NCBI GenBank assembly: GCA_021904315.1 | Contig: CM038917.1 | Location: 1,426,001-1,490,000 of the forward strand | Direction of reading: 5' to 3' | Length of the DNA: 64,000 nucleotides | Source: Sphagnum magellanicum | Taxonomy: Eukaryota; Streptophyta; Sphagnopsida; Sphagnales; Sphagnaceae | In this document: positions 50,330 through 61,900 of the stretch, piece after piece | Numbering within the stretch: the first letter of the stretch is position 1 | Layout of the letters: every line of letters starts with the position of its first letter | Notes under the pieces: model-generated | The model's database searches: none | Told to the model about the DNA's origin: nothing | What the model saw: only the letters and a program-made list of their open reading frames with translations | Made by a program: the position numbers and the translations under genes

Positions 50330-50680
50330 GCCTTAGGTTTGCGACCAAGGCAAGGGCTTGCAAGGTTGCGGGCCAAGAAGGAAGCCCATGATTAAACGAA
50401 AGTGTGAGGGAATGAACCCTCACATTCCCAAAGGAGCTTCCACTTTGGGAGTTGGAGTTCCGATGGACTCCCAAATGTTCAGAGAGCGATTGCAAGGGTC
50501 AAAACCCAATGGCTTGAGGAATTATTTATACCATTGGAAAACCCGCATGAGTAGTTTATGCTTGTCACTCTTACTAATCCTATCCCAGAATTCCAACACG
50601 CCCCTCTACCCCCCCACAAAGTGCTATGAGCCAAGGAACATGCCCCGACTCCTTGTTCTTCCGTTGTTTTCAATTTGGAC
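50330..50680. other. GC-rich island with two hairpins inside element d
   Basis: Composition differs from the AT-rich surroundings. TGTGAGGG (50403-50410) pairs with CCCTCACA (50417-50424), and TCCCAAAG pairs with CTTTGGGA just downstream (about 50426-50449). Short frames exist on both strands but none is recognised. It could be a captured host fragment or a small LTR-type insertion; neither can be shown. Confidence 0.35.
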
Positions 50681-51095
50681 TCACATTTGAATCCATTAAG
50701 GAGCTTGGGGGTGCATCATCTTAGACATCATAAGTATTTGTTGATTGGTGCATGGTCAAAATTTGAATCACCTTTTGCTGATTTTTCCAATCTTGTTATT
50801 TTAAGACTTGAAGGACTTGGATCCACAACTTGGGGTGCACTCGTGTTAGTGATCATATGTATGCCCACACTTGGTTCTAATGCAATATCCCCATGTCATC
50901 AATTACAATATTAGGAGGATTAATGAGTGAATCCATTTGTATGTTTAAAGTGTTATTTAATGTCTATTGTGTGTCCAGCTTCAGAATGATGTTTCGTGCG
51001 AATGGCGTGTTTATGTTAATTGGGGGGTCCATTTCCATGGAACTCATTGATTACATGAATGTGTCTTAACTTGGGGTTGTTGTAGCGTGTACAAC

Positions 51096-53430
51096 CTAGG
51101 GGGGTGCATTAAACACTTGAACATCATCGTCTAATAATGGCATGTTTGAATTTGCATCACCATTGTTAAACCCTTGAACTTGCCAAACCATTGGATTAGA
51201 CAAAAATTTTGAAAATGGAATCTTGTCATCATCAAGGAATTCAAAGGGGTCATGCTTGACTTCATCTTCATTCGGTTCCTTTGATGTTGTGGGGTCCTCG
51301 TTCGATGAATTGCTTTCATCTACACTTTCATCAATATCAGACATTGAATTTTCATATTCTTTTCATATCATGCTATTGGGTTAACACCATGTCATTTTTG
51401 CAAGAACTTGCTATTAGTGTATATGTACATTAGGTCCTCCACCCAATTCAATGTTAACCAAATTCGCACTTTGCTATGGATAAATGAATTTCAATTTCAA
51501 TTTTGCTTGCACAATGATGTGGAACACATTTATGCCAAAATGTGATGAGTGATGGGTGCAAATGTGCATTTATTAACTTTAATAAAATCCCACCATTCGT
51601 GTGGGAGCAAGTTTAGGTCCTTCATTTGGGGGGGTGTCAAAAAATGGACTTCAATTTTCCACAAAATCTACAAAATCTCTTAAAGCTAAGGCATAGGTGG
51701 TTAGGGTACATTGAACTATTTTTCACATAATTTTATTTAAAGCCTCCTTCACATTTGCATCATCATTTAGGGGAGCTTCACCCAACAAGTATGCATTGAG
51801 AAGGGTATTTGGATAATGTAAATTAGTCATCAACATTTTTCACCTTTGATAAAATTGATCTTCAATCACATTTGCAAGGTTTGATGGCAATTCAAATGGA
51901 AGATTTCATAAGGATAAAACATGCCGTTCCAATGTTTTCATGATAAGCCGTGCCTTCCCCATGCAAGGTTATTTGCCATCAAATGCCTTTAATGACATTA
52001 CGACTGGTTCCACCCTATGTACAAAGTTAGCACAAGTATCCCAAAACTCGTCCTTCTTTATGTTGGCTTGAACAACTCTCATCTTGGTGAGCAATTTCTG
52101 ATGATGACTACCATGCAATGAATTGACAAGACTTGTCCAATCATGATCAACAACAATTTGTTCAATGGCAAATTTGAGCTTGAACAACCTTTCAACCATT
52201 AAAAAATTTGTTGCAAATCATGTTTCAATGGGGTTTAGCAGCATTAGGTTGGTCTCATAATGACGAAAGATTACTAGTGGCACATGGTGTTATCATGTGA
52301 AAAAAACAACTTTCACCTTTTTCACAATTCATTTTGCTCATGTTGCTTTTCCCCAATTTTCCAATAACAAATCTAAACAATGAGCAACATAACCTTGAAA
52401 ATAAAGGCTTGAAAAAAATAGATTAGAAGGTCAGTTGCATTTTTCATGCTCGAAGCATTATTTGTGCAAATTTGTACAATGTTGTTAATTCCAATGGTTT
52501 TAATGTATCCACCCAATGCATTACATATGTAATGGGCATCCTTCCATTCTCTAGGTGTGTCAATGGAACACATGAATACATCGCCATTTAGATAAGCAAA
52601 CATTACGTTCAATAATGGATGCCATGCAACATTGTCCCAACCATTAGAACAAATGGTTGCTCCATATTTGTGAATTAAATCCCATGTCTTCTTGGTTACC
52701 TATTTGGACACATTCACCTTGGATTGTTTTAACAAATCTGTGCACAATCCATGGTATGATAAGGGTTTGTAGTAAGTTTGAAATTCGAAGGTTGTTTTCA
52801 CATCTTCTATGAATGTTAGGTGTTGCACAACATTGAAAAGGATGTTTGCTTCATAAAAGAAAGTTGCCCATTTCTTGTCCAAATTTTATTTTTTGGTCGA
52901 ATTCAATCCCTCAAGTAATGAAACCTACGAAAGGTTCAAATGTTGTTATTTGTGGATCTTTTAAGACCTTCTCGGTTGTTTGTAAGGGGGGTGAAATTTT
53001 GAACCCCTTCCATTTGAAATGTTGAAACAAATTTTCTTTCCATTGAAGGATTTGACGTTTCCATGGCCACATCCTTTGTTCACCCATCCGAAACATGGGT
53101 TGGTATTTCCATGTTGTTTAATGGTGGAAGGACAAGTCCACCACATTAAGCAAATAATGTTTTCACTCATGGATGTGCCTTTGAACACACTACAACTCCA
53201 GTTCACTCATTACCATCATATCAATAGCCCAAATGGAAGAGCATTCTATCCTTGTGGAACAAAATAACATTGTTACAAAACTTGCATTCCACCTTTTCTA
53301 AATTGTCATTTGGCATCAAATACCATGGACTCCACACATTTTGCCTTCCCTCCATCAATAAAACACTATACGTAATAACAATAAGCCATTTGATTAATAT
53401 AATTAATGTATTCAACAATAAGATCAAACT
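51096..53430 (-). pseudogene. Decayed hAT transposase of element d (BED finger + DUF659 core)
   Basis: Minus-strand segments in order: a BED finger 'VWSPWYLMPNDNLEKVECKF' then 'CNN' and 'FHLGY' (53350-53221); 'NPCFGWVNKGC' (about 53100); 'KKWATFFYEANILFNVVQHL' and 'YYKPLSYHGLCTDLLKQS' (52880-52700); a DUF659-like 'REWKDAHYICNALGGYI' and 'NNIVQICTNNASSMKNATDL' (52560-52390); 'LFKLKFAIEQIVVDHDWTSL' and 'FWDTCANFVHRVEPVVMSLK' (52199-51969); 'LLNAYLLGEAPLNDDANV' (about 51780); and an acidic tail 'MSDIDESVDESNSSNEDPTT' (51344-51096). This is the usual order for plant hAT transposases, which excise and reinsert DNA. Stops and frameshifts separate nearly every segment, so this copy makes no working enzyme. 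Confidence 0.85.
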
Positions 53431-53599
53431 CCACCTTTAGGGCTACAATTGAAATTTAACACCAATTGTAAATGTAATATTGAAATTCAAACTCATAAAT
53501 GTTTCACCCCTCCCTCCAAAGGTATATGGCAATGGTTGGTGTTAGATAACACAAAGCCCACACACCTCAAAAAAGAAAGTAAAAATCGACATGTAAGCT

Positions 53600-54034
53600 T
53601 TACATTTTATTGTTAGGCAGACCAAATTTTGTCACTGAATCAATGGTGGAGATCAATCCATTGTCAATTAGACAACCTAGATCCACATATGTGTGATGAT
53701 TGAAAAAAATTCAATCACCACACGATTGGCAACAAAAAAATTTTGGCCATTAAACTTGTGGCAACCGAAAGCATTCCATCACCAATTGTGTGGTGATGAA
53801 AAAATTTTGGTCACCACAAGCTTAACAACTTAAATGGGCCCAGTTTTGGTTGCCCATAAGCCTGCCTCGAGTAGCCCAATAGTCCTTTTAACCTAGGTTG
53901 ACTTAGGTTAACCCTATATTATTGTGACGTAGGAATGTGTCTACGTCTAGATGTGTCCGTTATGTCATGACAAACGCATAAACGCCATGACAACCTTGCA
54001 TGACACCAAAAATACAAAATTAGTGTTGGTCATG
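53600..54034. repeat. Right (5') terminal region of hAT element d
   Basis: Repeated words TCAATCACCA, GGCAAC and TTTTGGTCACC lie at 53640-53825. 'gacgtaggaatgtg', 'gacaaacgc' and 'catgacaacc' approach the end. Its reverse complement aligns with 24253-24800, the 5' side of hAT copy c, although the encoded transposase families look different. Confidence 0.65.
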
Positions 54035-56408
54035 GCAATGAAAACAATTGAAATTACAAGCTATAATGGTCCATTAATAGGAATATAAGACAAATGGCGA
54101 GACACTTTAAGGGAAATTTAGTTTCACTAATGACCTATTTTCCATTCATTACAACAAAAGGTGTCCATGTACACCAAGTGATTTCATTAAATTTTGAATG
54201 AATTTATTAATCCTAGTGAATGGGACCTATTGGGGATGCAAGGAATTCATTGGTCTAATGAATAGGGACTAATGAACCACACCCACATTTTGTAATGGTG
54301 ATTTATTCCCACATTCCCATTTTCCCATCATCAATACAAGGGCCTATGACTAATTCAAATATTTTAGTTTTTCATTTTAATTTCATTGTCTAAATATTGC
54401 GAAACTTCAACCAAATGGAAAATATTTCTTTGACTAATGGATTTCACTAAAACCTTAATCTAGTTTCAAAATAATACCTAATTAAATTATTGATTATTTT
54501 CAATCAAGTTCCCAATTGGAGCCAACCAATTTCATGAAGAAAAAATGATAATTTTGTTTGTAGTCTTATTATATTTTACAAATATATTATTGTAGTAAAT
54601 TGTACATGTATATGATTGTCTAATGGCTCCCCATGATTAATTATACCAAAATTTCAATTCACTTCTCTTATCCAACCATGTGCTAAATCTCCCATGGTAG
54701 ATTACACATTGTGATAGTTTCATTATTTTGAAGATCATTTCGTTGAACTCGAGTTTTGACATGCCCAAAAACCAATTTGCCTACATTTAAGAATCAATTA
54801 CATGTTAGCAAACGAAAGTGAACATGACTAGCTTCTTTTACAACTTGTATTTCACAAGACTTGTGAAATAGGACATTATCCATAAGATGAATCATTGCTT
54901 ATCACAATCAAGAATCACTTGTCTTTGAACAAATTCTACAAATTTATCGACATTGAATGCACCAAGTGTGACATAATATGTAATTATTCCCTTGTGACCA
55001 ACTACAACTACTATAGACATATTTTAACTTTTTTGAGTGAGACAAACTTATTAGCATCTTCTATCTCTAGAAGGTCTTCCAAAACAATGCATCAAATGAA
55101 GGTTGAACCCAAATAGAAGCCCAATTCATCAATATACATTGCATCCATCAATTGTATTTTCATGTCACCTTTAAAATCTTTGACATCATGACAAATGTTC
55201 AATAAGATGTTTGTCAAAATTGTAATCTTCTAGCACATAATGCATCACCTTGAGTATATATTCAACTTAACTTTTAACAATTCAAAATACAACAATTACA
55301 TAAACAAAATGAGGGAAAATATATACATGATTCAAACATCAATGAAGATTTTCAATTATTACATTTGGATCAACATCATGTTGCTTTCATAGCCATTAGA
55401 AATGTTCTTCCCCAAGAATTGTAAAACAATTTCCTCCCTTTGCCTTTGGGGTTTGGTGACCATCTTCCTCAAAAGCCTTTGCAATGCCATGAACTATCTC
55501 ATGAGGAAAACCATAACATCTATTACTAATGTCTAGATTACTATATCTTTCATTGAGTATCACATGTATGATTTTAGTATGAAAAGTTGCATCTATGTGG
55601 TAATATATACAAGGACAAAGCATTGAGGATGACATACGATCCTTGTGCAAACTAAGTTGCTTGTAAAACAAAGAATTAGTGAAATTGTTGGTTTCTTAAA
55701 GAGAAATCAGATAGGAAGATTCAAGAAAAAGCTATAAGTAGTGAAAATCATTGGCATCAATTGAACTTGATTGAGATGGATTTAGAAATTGATCAGAAAT
55801 ATTATGAAATTGGTCTAAACTTCTACTAGAATCCACTTGTCAAAGGAGTAGTTGAACAAACATGAAAAATGGTAAATTTTACCAATGACTTAAGAGGCCT
55901 TTAAATGTCCTTGAATACCCCAAGGACTTAAAAACCTTTGGTATGTCATGGACATCTACCCTAAATTATAAAAAGAGGAGTGAAACAAAATTGGCTTCCT
56001 CCTTTAATTTTGTGACATTTAAATGTTAAAGGGACTCAACCTTTTTTTTACTATCGAAATATTGTCAAAAGGTGAAATAAAAGTTATTGCTAGTAAAATG
56101 GGAAAATGAAGTGATTTTTGGGGGTCTCAATCTCTTGAAGTAAATTAATAGTCACTAGTTTTTAATATTTGGTTCCAAGAAGCCAAAAATCTAAATTGTA
56201 GATTAAAGTTTTGTACTTTCATATCTAGCCAGATTTGGCTAAATTCCTTTGGATGAACATCAGTTTGGTTGAATCTTCATATGGATGACTGCAAAATTCT
56301 AAATAAACCACAGGAAGGATTATTCATTAATACAACCATGGTAGGGAAGACTTAAGATTGGATTATATTATTGGAAATGAATTCCACTAAAATGATTAAT
56401 TGTTAATT
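54035..56408. other. AT-rich intergenic DNA, no gene seen
   Basis: Short frames at 54895-55116 (+) and 55671-55396 (-) have no recognisable products. No repeats or structural RNA could be supported. Confidence 0.5.
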
Positions 56409-56566
56409 GGAACTATTATATACAACATATAAACACAATTGAATATGTCCACTTTCAGAGTTGATGTAATCCCTTAAAAGGCTTCCAGGAACTACTAAAT
56501 ACAATATGTAAACACAATTGAATATGTTCACTTTCAGAGTTGATGTAATCCCATAAAAAGGCTTCC
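56409..56566. repeat. 79-bp tandem duplication
   Basis: Two adjacent copies start at 56409 and 56488 and share 'acacaattgaatatgt', 'cactttcagagttgatgtaa', 'tccc' and 'aaaaggcttcca', with about ten differences. The copies cover both strands of a spurious 63-codon frame. Confidence 0.9.
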
Positions 56567-56989
56567 AAGAATCTAATTGAAGAGTTTGAATATGGATGTT
56601 TAATGAAAGAGAGTGAAAATGTTCTTTGACCTACCCAATTGCACATGGTTGCAATGATGTGAGGAGATCCATTCTCATGAAATCCAGAGCTAGCTGATCT
56701 GCTTGCTGGTAGGTATGTTTTGTGTATTCATCTGTAGGTTTGGGGTCAAAGTCCTCTTCTATTGGGACCATATTCATGTATCCTCATCACATTTTTTGCA
56801 CTTTGGTGACATTCATTTCAATCATAGAATGTGAGAACTATGCTTCACAGCTTTTTCTGACCTATGAATGAAGTGTAAGGTACTTAATACTCATGTGAAG
56901 ATTTCGGTTGTTTAGCACTCTCAAGAGTTGTTTAATTTCTAGAGAACTACCACCAAAAGTGTTGTAACAACAGGGCACAAGGTGTTGAC

Positions 56990-57165
56990 ATTTGGGTCAC
57001 ATTTCTTCAGTTTTCAATGTGAGCAAGAGGGTACCATCATAGTGATTTTCTCGAATTTTCACTCCAAGCAAAGAGCATACCAGCAAAGTGCTTTTCTTGT
57101 GTTTTCAATGCAAGTGAGAGGGTTTATCAAAGCATTTTGTTCTTGGGTTTTAAATGCAATCTTTC
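56990..57165. repeat. ~48-bp degenerate tandem repeat
   Basis: About three and a half units share the words 'tttctt(c/g)', '(c/g)ttttca(a/c)t(g/c)', 'gcaagagagggt'-like and 'accatcatagtg/accagcaaagtg'. No gene here. The flanks (56567-56989) are anonymous. Confidence 0.5.
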
Positions 57166-58025
57166 TCTGCAATCTCTCAGATGTGCTATTCATGGAATCT
57201 ACAGATGGTTTCTAATTAGGGTTGCAGAGTTTAGGTGTCATGCCAGTTGAAAGATGTCTCATGGATCCCATGTTTGCAAGGGTTGTGCAACTGAAAACCC
57301 TCGGTTTCTACACCTTAGTCATCAGTGTAAATCTAGCTACAATGGGAACAACTTAGTGAACCGGTCAGCAATGGTTGGAACTCTGCAGCCTTTCTAGTAT
57401 TCATCTTCAAAGTTTGAAACCAAAGTGTCCAGTTTGAGAATTTCAAATTACTCAAAGCAAACACCCAAATGTTCCATCTTTGGGAGGAAAAAAAAAGGTT
57501 CAAAATTTGTCCAAACAAATGTTGTGACCAGAATGTGAAGTCTGGTAGAATAACAAATGACATGAAAGCAGCAGCAAAAGCTATTTAGATTAGGTTTTTG
57601 GTTTAAATCCTGTGACCTAGAAATCACTTTTTCCAGTGAGCTAAAAAATTCTACTAAACAAAATTCTCCATGCAAAATTTCATCATTGCAACACATAAAT
57701 TTCTTGTAGCTGTTTTGCAAGACTCATGGAGAGCTGCAACTTGGCTCTGGATCTTGTCCAGTTTCTTGAAGATCTTAAATCATGTTCCAAGAAGCAAGGA
57801 AGAAATCACAGGTGGTGGACATTCATTGCATCCTTGCAGAGAGTCCAGAGGAACAAAACACAAAACTGCTATCTATGTACACAAAATTGGAGCAGCTGAC
57901 CTGTGTTCTCTCTCTCTCACTGATGCGCTAACAGATGGGTGGTAATTCATGCTACCACATCAGCTTCCATGATGTCTCTTTATGGATGACTTATGGACGG
58001 CAGCCCCAGTGTAGCTATTTGAGGG
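57166..58025. other. 3' flank of the LRR gene
   Basis: This stretch is transcription-downstream of the minus-strand LRR gene and probably includes its 3' untranslated region. Overlapping frames (57333-57720 -, 57670-57945 +) match nothing. I could not identify a convincing polyadenylation signal by eye. Confidence 0.4.
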
Positions 58026-60023
58026 CTAAGGTGAATTGGATCTGAGAACTGTGGCACATTCATTAGCAGGGCGAGATATGGCTTCTATCCCTGCATTTTT
58101 TTCAGGACACAGAGATTGTGGAGGTGGCAGCATGCAGTTATACTGCACACAGAAAGCCACATTGCTGGGAAGAACAGAACTCGACAGGGAGCCAAAGTCA
58201 GTGAGGTAATTGTGTTGCAGGTACAGGGATTGAAGAGTTGCAGCTTCCATGTGGCTTACAAAGTCCTGCAATGCAACCCATCCATGCCCAATCGAAAAAA
58301 AACATGTAAGTGGACATAATACAATCTGAGCACCACCATAAAAAAAACAAAAATTCTTCAAAAAGAAAGAAAGCAAGCAAGCAATCTTGAAAGCATTGAT
58401 GTAAGAGCAACTCCATCGGTATGTGCTCAGTATGTGACCTTGCAAATTAAAGTTGAATGAAGTTAAGTTAAAACATGCTGGTTTGGCTCAGCAAAATGGT
58501 TTCAGCCCAGCATTTTTGCACAGTTTGCTGAGGCTGGTAAAAGGCACATCAAAGCCTAACACCTGCCAAAGAAGAGTGTGCTAAATATGATCTGATTGCT
58601 GCTCCCTGCTTCTTTCTAATTGGCCAGTCATAATGATTGGTCTAGGTGCTTTGCTATTAGTAGTCTCCCACCTATTTGCAGTCCCAGTTTTTTAGTTTTA
58701 TGGGTGAGCTTGGAAAAGAACCAGATAACTAAAACTTGGATGTGAGAAATATTTTTGCAGGATCACATGCTGAGCACCACTGTCCACAGATGCTCTGTCA
58801 TTGATTGATGGATGCCACAAGCAATCAAATCAAGCTCTCAGAAGTTCTAAGCTGAACAAAATTGGGGGAACTCAGAACTGCACTCCTGACTCACTCACCT
58901 GAGAGATGGCACCCACAAAGAAGTTGTTATTCAGGAACAAGCTTTGTGCGGTTGAAAGGAAGGAGGGAATGGGTCCTTGAAGATGATTGTAGCTGAGATC
59001 CACCACTGATCCTGTGTTGATGGGTGCAGTGAGGCTCAGTCCCTCTGTGAACTGGTTGTGATTCAGTAGCAGGAAGGTGAGTGGGAATGTGAAGAGCACA
59101 CTAGGAATCACACCTGTGAACTGATTGTAGCTCAAATCCAAGTAACTCAAGCTGCTGCTCAGACTACTGCTCATAAGCCCCCCGCTGCCCAACCATCCTG
59201 TGAGACAATTTTTCTTGAGAGAAAGGTATTGCAGAGAGGAAGGAAGAGTCATGGGAAGCCCGCCAGAGAAGAAGTTGTTCCTAAGCTCCAGGTGCACAAG
59301 CGGAACATTAGGGGAAAACAAAGGAATGGGTCCAGAAAGCTTGTTGTCAGACAAAACCAACACTTTGAGAGAAGGTAGTTGTCCAAGCTCCCAAGGAACC
59401 GATCCATCCAAGGAGTTCATCCCCAGCTGCAGAATCTGCAAACTCTTGAGGTTCACAAAGCTGCTGGGAATGCTTCCGGAGAGACGATTCTCCGAACATG
59501 AAAACATTTGCAAGCTCAGCAAATTCCCCAAGGACTCCGGGATTGTTCCTCGAACAGAACCCGAGGAGATTGTGAGCTCGGACAAGAAATTCAAGCTACC
59601 CAAAAGAGGGCTCAGACTGCCTGTCAGGCCTGGAGATCCGGCTGTCTGTGGACCCAGCCACAGATTGTTCACTCTGTTGAAACCATCCACATTCACGCAT
59701 TGTACTCCACTGAATGACACACAAGGATTATCATCTGTTGTGGAGTTGGAGAAGTTGAACTGCCATGAGCTGAAGAAGGTGCCTCCAGGAAGATCCCACA
59801 TGCTCTCCTTCACTGCTTGCAACACTCCCAAATCAACTGGATGGAGCTGCAGCTGCTGAGCTTGCACACTGTAGTAGCCAGGACACGTAGACATTGTTAT
59901 CAGCAACGATGTTGTCATCACCACTACTGTCATGGACAAGTAAAACACTCCATCTTGTTGTGGCCATTCTCCTCCTCTCCTCCTCACAGAGCTTCCAAAT
60001 CTCTTCCCCATGGAATTTATCAA
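58026..60023 (-). CDS. Extracellular leucine-rich-repeat protein, two exons
   Basis: Exon 1 is 60023-58899 and ends CAG|GTGAGT, a textbook donor. Exon 2 is 58265-58026, after acceptor TTGCATTGCAG. Both junctions are phase 0 and give a 454-residue protein ending at TAG. Residues 1-20 are basic; about 26-46 are hydrophobic (signal peptide or anchor). A cap region, 'NPCVSFSGVQC' (C101, C109), precedes about ten plant-type LRRs from ~130 to ~400, with units such as 'LSGSIPSSFVNLKSLQIL', 'SLQYLSLKKNCLTG' and 'LSYLDLSYNQFTGVIP'. The exon-2 tail has the 'LYLQHNYLT', 'FCVQYNCMLPPPQSLCP' pattern (C414, C419, C428, C445) of a plant LRR-only family. There is no kinase domain and no C-terminal membrane span, so a secreted or wall-associated binding protein is likely; the ligand is unknown. 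A downstream ATG (codon 5) could also serve as start. The intron carries a MITE. Confidence 0.9.
58401..58798. mobile_element. 398-bp MITE inside the LRR intron
   Basis: The terminal inverted repeats are imperfect over about 45 bases. The left end reads GTAAGAGCAACTCC then GTGCTCAGTATGTGACC. The reverse complement of the right end reads ACAGAGCATCTG then GTGCTCAGCATGTGATCC. CATTGAT flanks both sides (58394-58400 and 58799-58805), a 7-bp candidate target duplication. Length, lack of coding sequence and duplication size fit a hAT-type MITE, although a Mutator-type one is not excluded. It makes up about 63% of the 633-base intron (58266-58898). Related pieces lie at 33135-33295 and 32365-32460. 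Confidence 0.8.
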
Positions 60024-60740
60024 CTCCCTGCTAGTCTTTCTTCCTCTTCTCCAAATCTCTTCTCACAGCAGCTCAAAAAACATCAAACCCAAGTCTCTCA
60101 CTCACTGTACAAAAACTTAAAATGCACACAAAAATTTTCCTAAATCTCCCTCCACTTGCACTTGATCAATCCCCAAATCAAGCACCCACATTAAAAAAAA
60201 ATTCAAAACAAATTCTTTAAAGAGAAGAGAAAAAAACAGGTTCTTCCACTTGCAGAACAATCACATAACAATCAAAACTGACCAAATGAAAAAATTCCTC
60301 AATAGCCCTCCAACACACAACAAACTTCTACCAGAGAAATTCACCTAAAAGGAGAAGAAAACAAGAAAAACCCATTCATGAAGAGCACTTCAAGGGCACT
60401 TCCTTTAAGAGAGTTTGCAGATCACATCTATAGTACTCACTGAGCATCATGAGTAGTTCAGCCTTTGTTGCAAATGGCAAGTTACCAACAATATTTGGTC
60501 CAATTTGATGAGCAAAAGGAAATTCCAATTGCTGGCTGTAATAGCAGTAGCAGCAGCAGAACAGCAACTAAAACTGCCAATTAAAGTAAGTACAAAACAA
60601 GCAGGAAAGAAGCTTGTGATGGATATTATACTCTGCAAATGTGCAAGACACAGCCACAAGTAAAGCAGGAAGGAAGCTTGTGATGGGTATAATACTCCAG
60701 CAATTGCTCATAAGCTCTTCCCTAAGAAGATGAAGGAGGC
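60024..60740. promoter_or_regulatory. 5' flank of the LRR gene
   Basis: The sequence just upstream of the start codon is purine-rich on the coding strand (GAAGAGGAAGAAAG-like), as in many plant 5' untranslated leaders. A 64-bp tandem pair lies at 60601-60710 ('gcaggaa(a/g)gaagcttgtgat' starting at 60601 and 60665). No TATA box could be assigned with confidence. Confidence 0.4.
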
Positions 60741-61480
60741 AGATCCATCCATCCATCCATCATCCCAGGCATAGACTTTTGAAGCAGTGTTGGTTGGGCA
60801 TTTGTTTTTGCTAGTACCCGCCGGTCTCACTTTCAAAGAGCATTTCTGAATAATAGAACCGCCGGCTCTTTATTGTGGAGAAAACTTGGAATCAGGTTTG
60901 ATTTTGCTAATACCCATCAGTTTCTTTTTTAAAGACCATTTCTGAATCAGAGAACTGCCATCCATCCACCCATCCATCCATCATCCCAGGCATGAAACTT
61001 TTGAGAAGTGTTGGTCGGGTGTTTGATTTTTGATCATATCCTCCGTTTCCCAGTTTTGAACAATCACTTCCCAATAATAGATCCGCCGGTTCTTTAAAGA
61101 AAATTTGGAATCAAGTTTGATTTTGCTAATACTCACTGGTTTCTCTTTTGAAGACCATTTCCGAAACTGAGAGAACTGCCAGTTCTGGGTTTTGAAGAAA
61201 AATCAGAATCAAATTTGATTTTGCTGATACGGGTTTTGATTTTGCTAATTTCATTGGTTCTTAGGAACATTTTTCTGTATCAGAGAACTGTCAATTCTAG
61301 GTTTTGAAAACTTTGATTTTGCAAACACCTGCTGGCTGCTGCTTCTTCTTCCCGTTTGCAAGAACATTTGGTAATCAGAGAACTGCCAGTTCTGGGTTTT
61401 GAAAACAAAATCAGAATATAATAGCCACTTGATCCAGGTTTCATTGTTTTCAAAAAGACCCACCGGTTTTTGGGATAGAA
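60741..61480. repeat. Higher-order tandem repeat upstream of the LRR gene
   Basis: A composite unit of about 217 bases ((CATC)n, 'catcccaggcat', 'agtgttgg(t/c)(t/c)ggg', then two sub-units) occurs at about 60741 and 60959. The ~100-bp sub-unit carries 'gattttgctaatac(c)c', '(c)cgccggttctc', 'aagaccatttctgaat', 'agagaactgcc' and 'ggttttgaa', and continues in partial copies to about 61480. CCGCCGG words make it locally CpG-rich. Confidence 0.75.
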
Positions 61481-61569
61481 CCAGTGGTTTTCCAGGTGGA
61501 TATTTTACTTTTCCAACAATTTTTGCAAACCGTGCTTTAGTTGAAAAAAAAAATCGTAGCTAGCCAGCC

Positions 61570-61900
61570 AGCCAGGTATTTGATTCTTTTCGGAGCACCA
61601 CAGTCGTGTGCCTGAGAACCGCCCTGATACCCGGTGAGGCTGAGGGTGCAGCTTCTAACACCCGCCCAGCACCCGAACCTCGGAAAAGCCACAAGGTATT
61701 TTGATTGTCCCCAGGGAGCCAAGGTGGAGTGCCCTAAGTACCGCCATGATATCCAGCGGGGTTTGGGGCAGTTTCTTGTAGTACTGTCCACCAGAAACTA
61801 AAAAAAAAAGCCCGGATATTTTGATTTGTTGGGAGCACCACGGTCGGGCACCCCTAAGAACCGCCTTGATACTCGCCGGGGGTGTTTAATACCCGCCAAA
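61570..61900. repeat. ~120-bp tandem repeat, three copies
   Basis: 'ggtatttgatt'-like words followed by 'ggagc(a)cca(c)', 'gtgccctaagaaccgcc' and 'tgatacccgccgggg' start their conserved cores at 61592, 61715 and 61832. Shared CCGCC and ATACCCGCC words suggest it evolved from the same material as the neighbouring 60.7-61.5 kb array. Confidence 0.75.

Larger units (their letters stand above)
47996..54034 (-). mobile_element. ~6-kb hAT element d with inverted terminal regions
   Basis: Inverted terminal regions enclose a minus-strand transposase remnant (53430-51096). The left end (47996-48205, + strand) and the reverse complement of the right end (54034-53600) share, in order, a CATGAC...ACTA start, 'ggtgtcatg', 'gcgtttgtc', 'gacatag'-like words and ATTGAAAAT/TCAATCACC subterminal repeats. 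The direct repeat GCAATGA flanks both sides (47989-47995 and 54035-54041) and is a candidate target duplication (hAT elements make 8 bp). The 2.9 kb between the transposase and the left end (48.2-51.1 kb) is anonymous, with a GC-rich island at 50330-50680. Exact end bases are uncertain. Confidence 0.65.

Noticed and set aside
58026..58445. 139-codon ORF as an independent small gene
   Set aside because: Only its last 80 codons are coding-like. They splice in phase onto the LRR exon; the rest is intron and MITE.
59200..59859. 219-codon plus-strand frame
   Set aside because: It is the antisense shadow of LRR exon 1.
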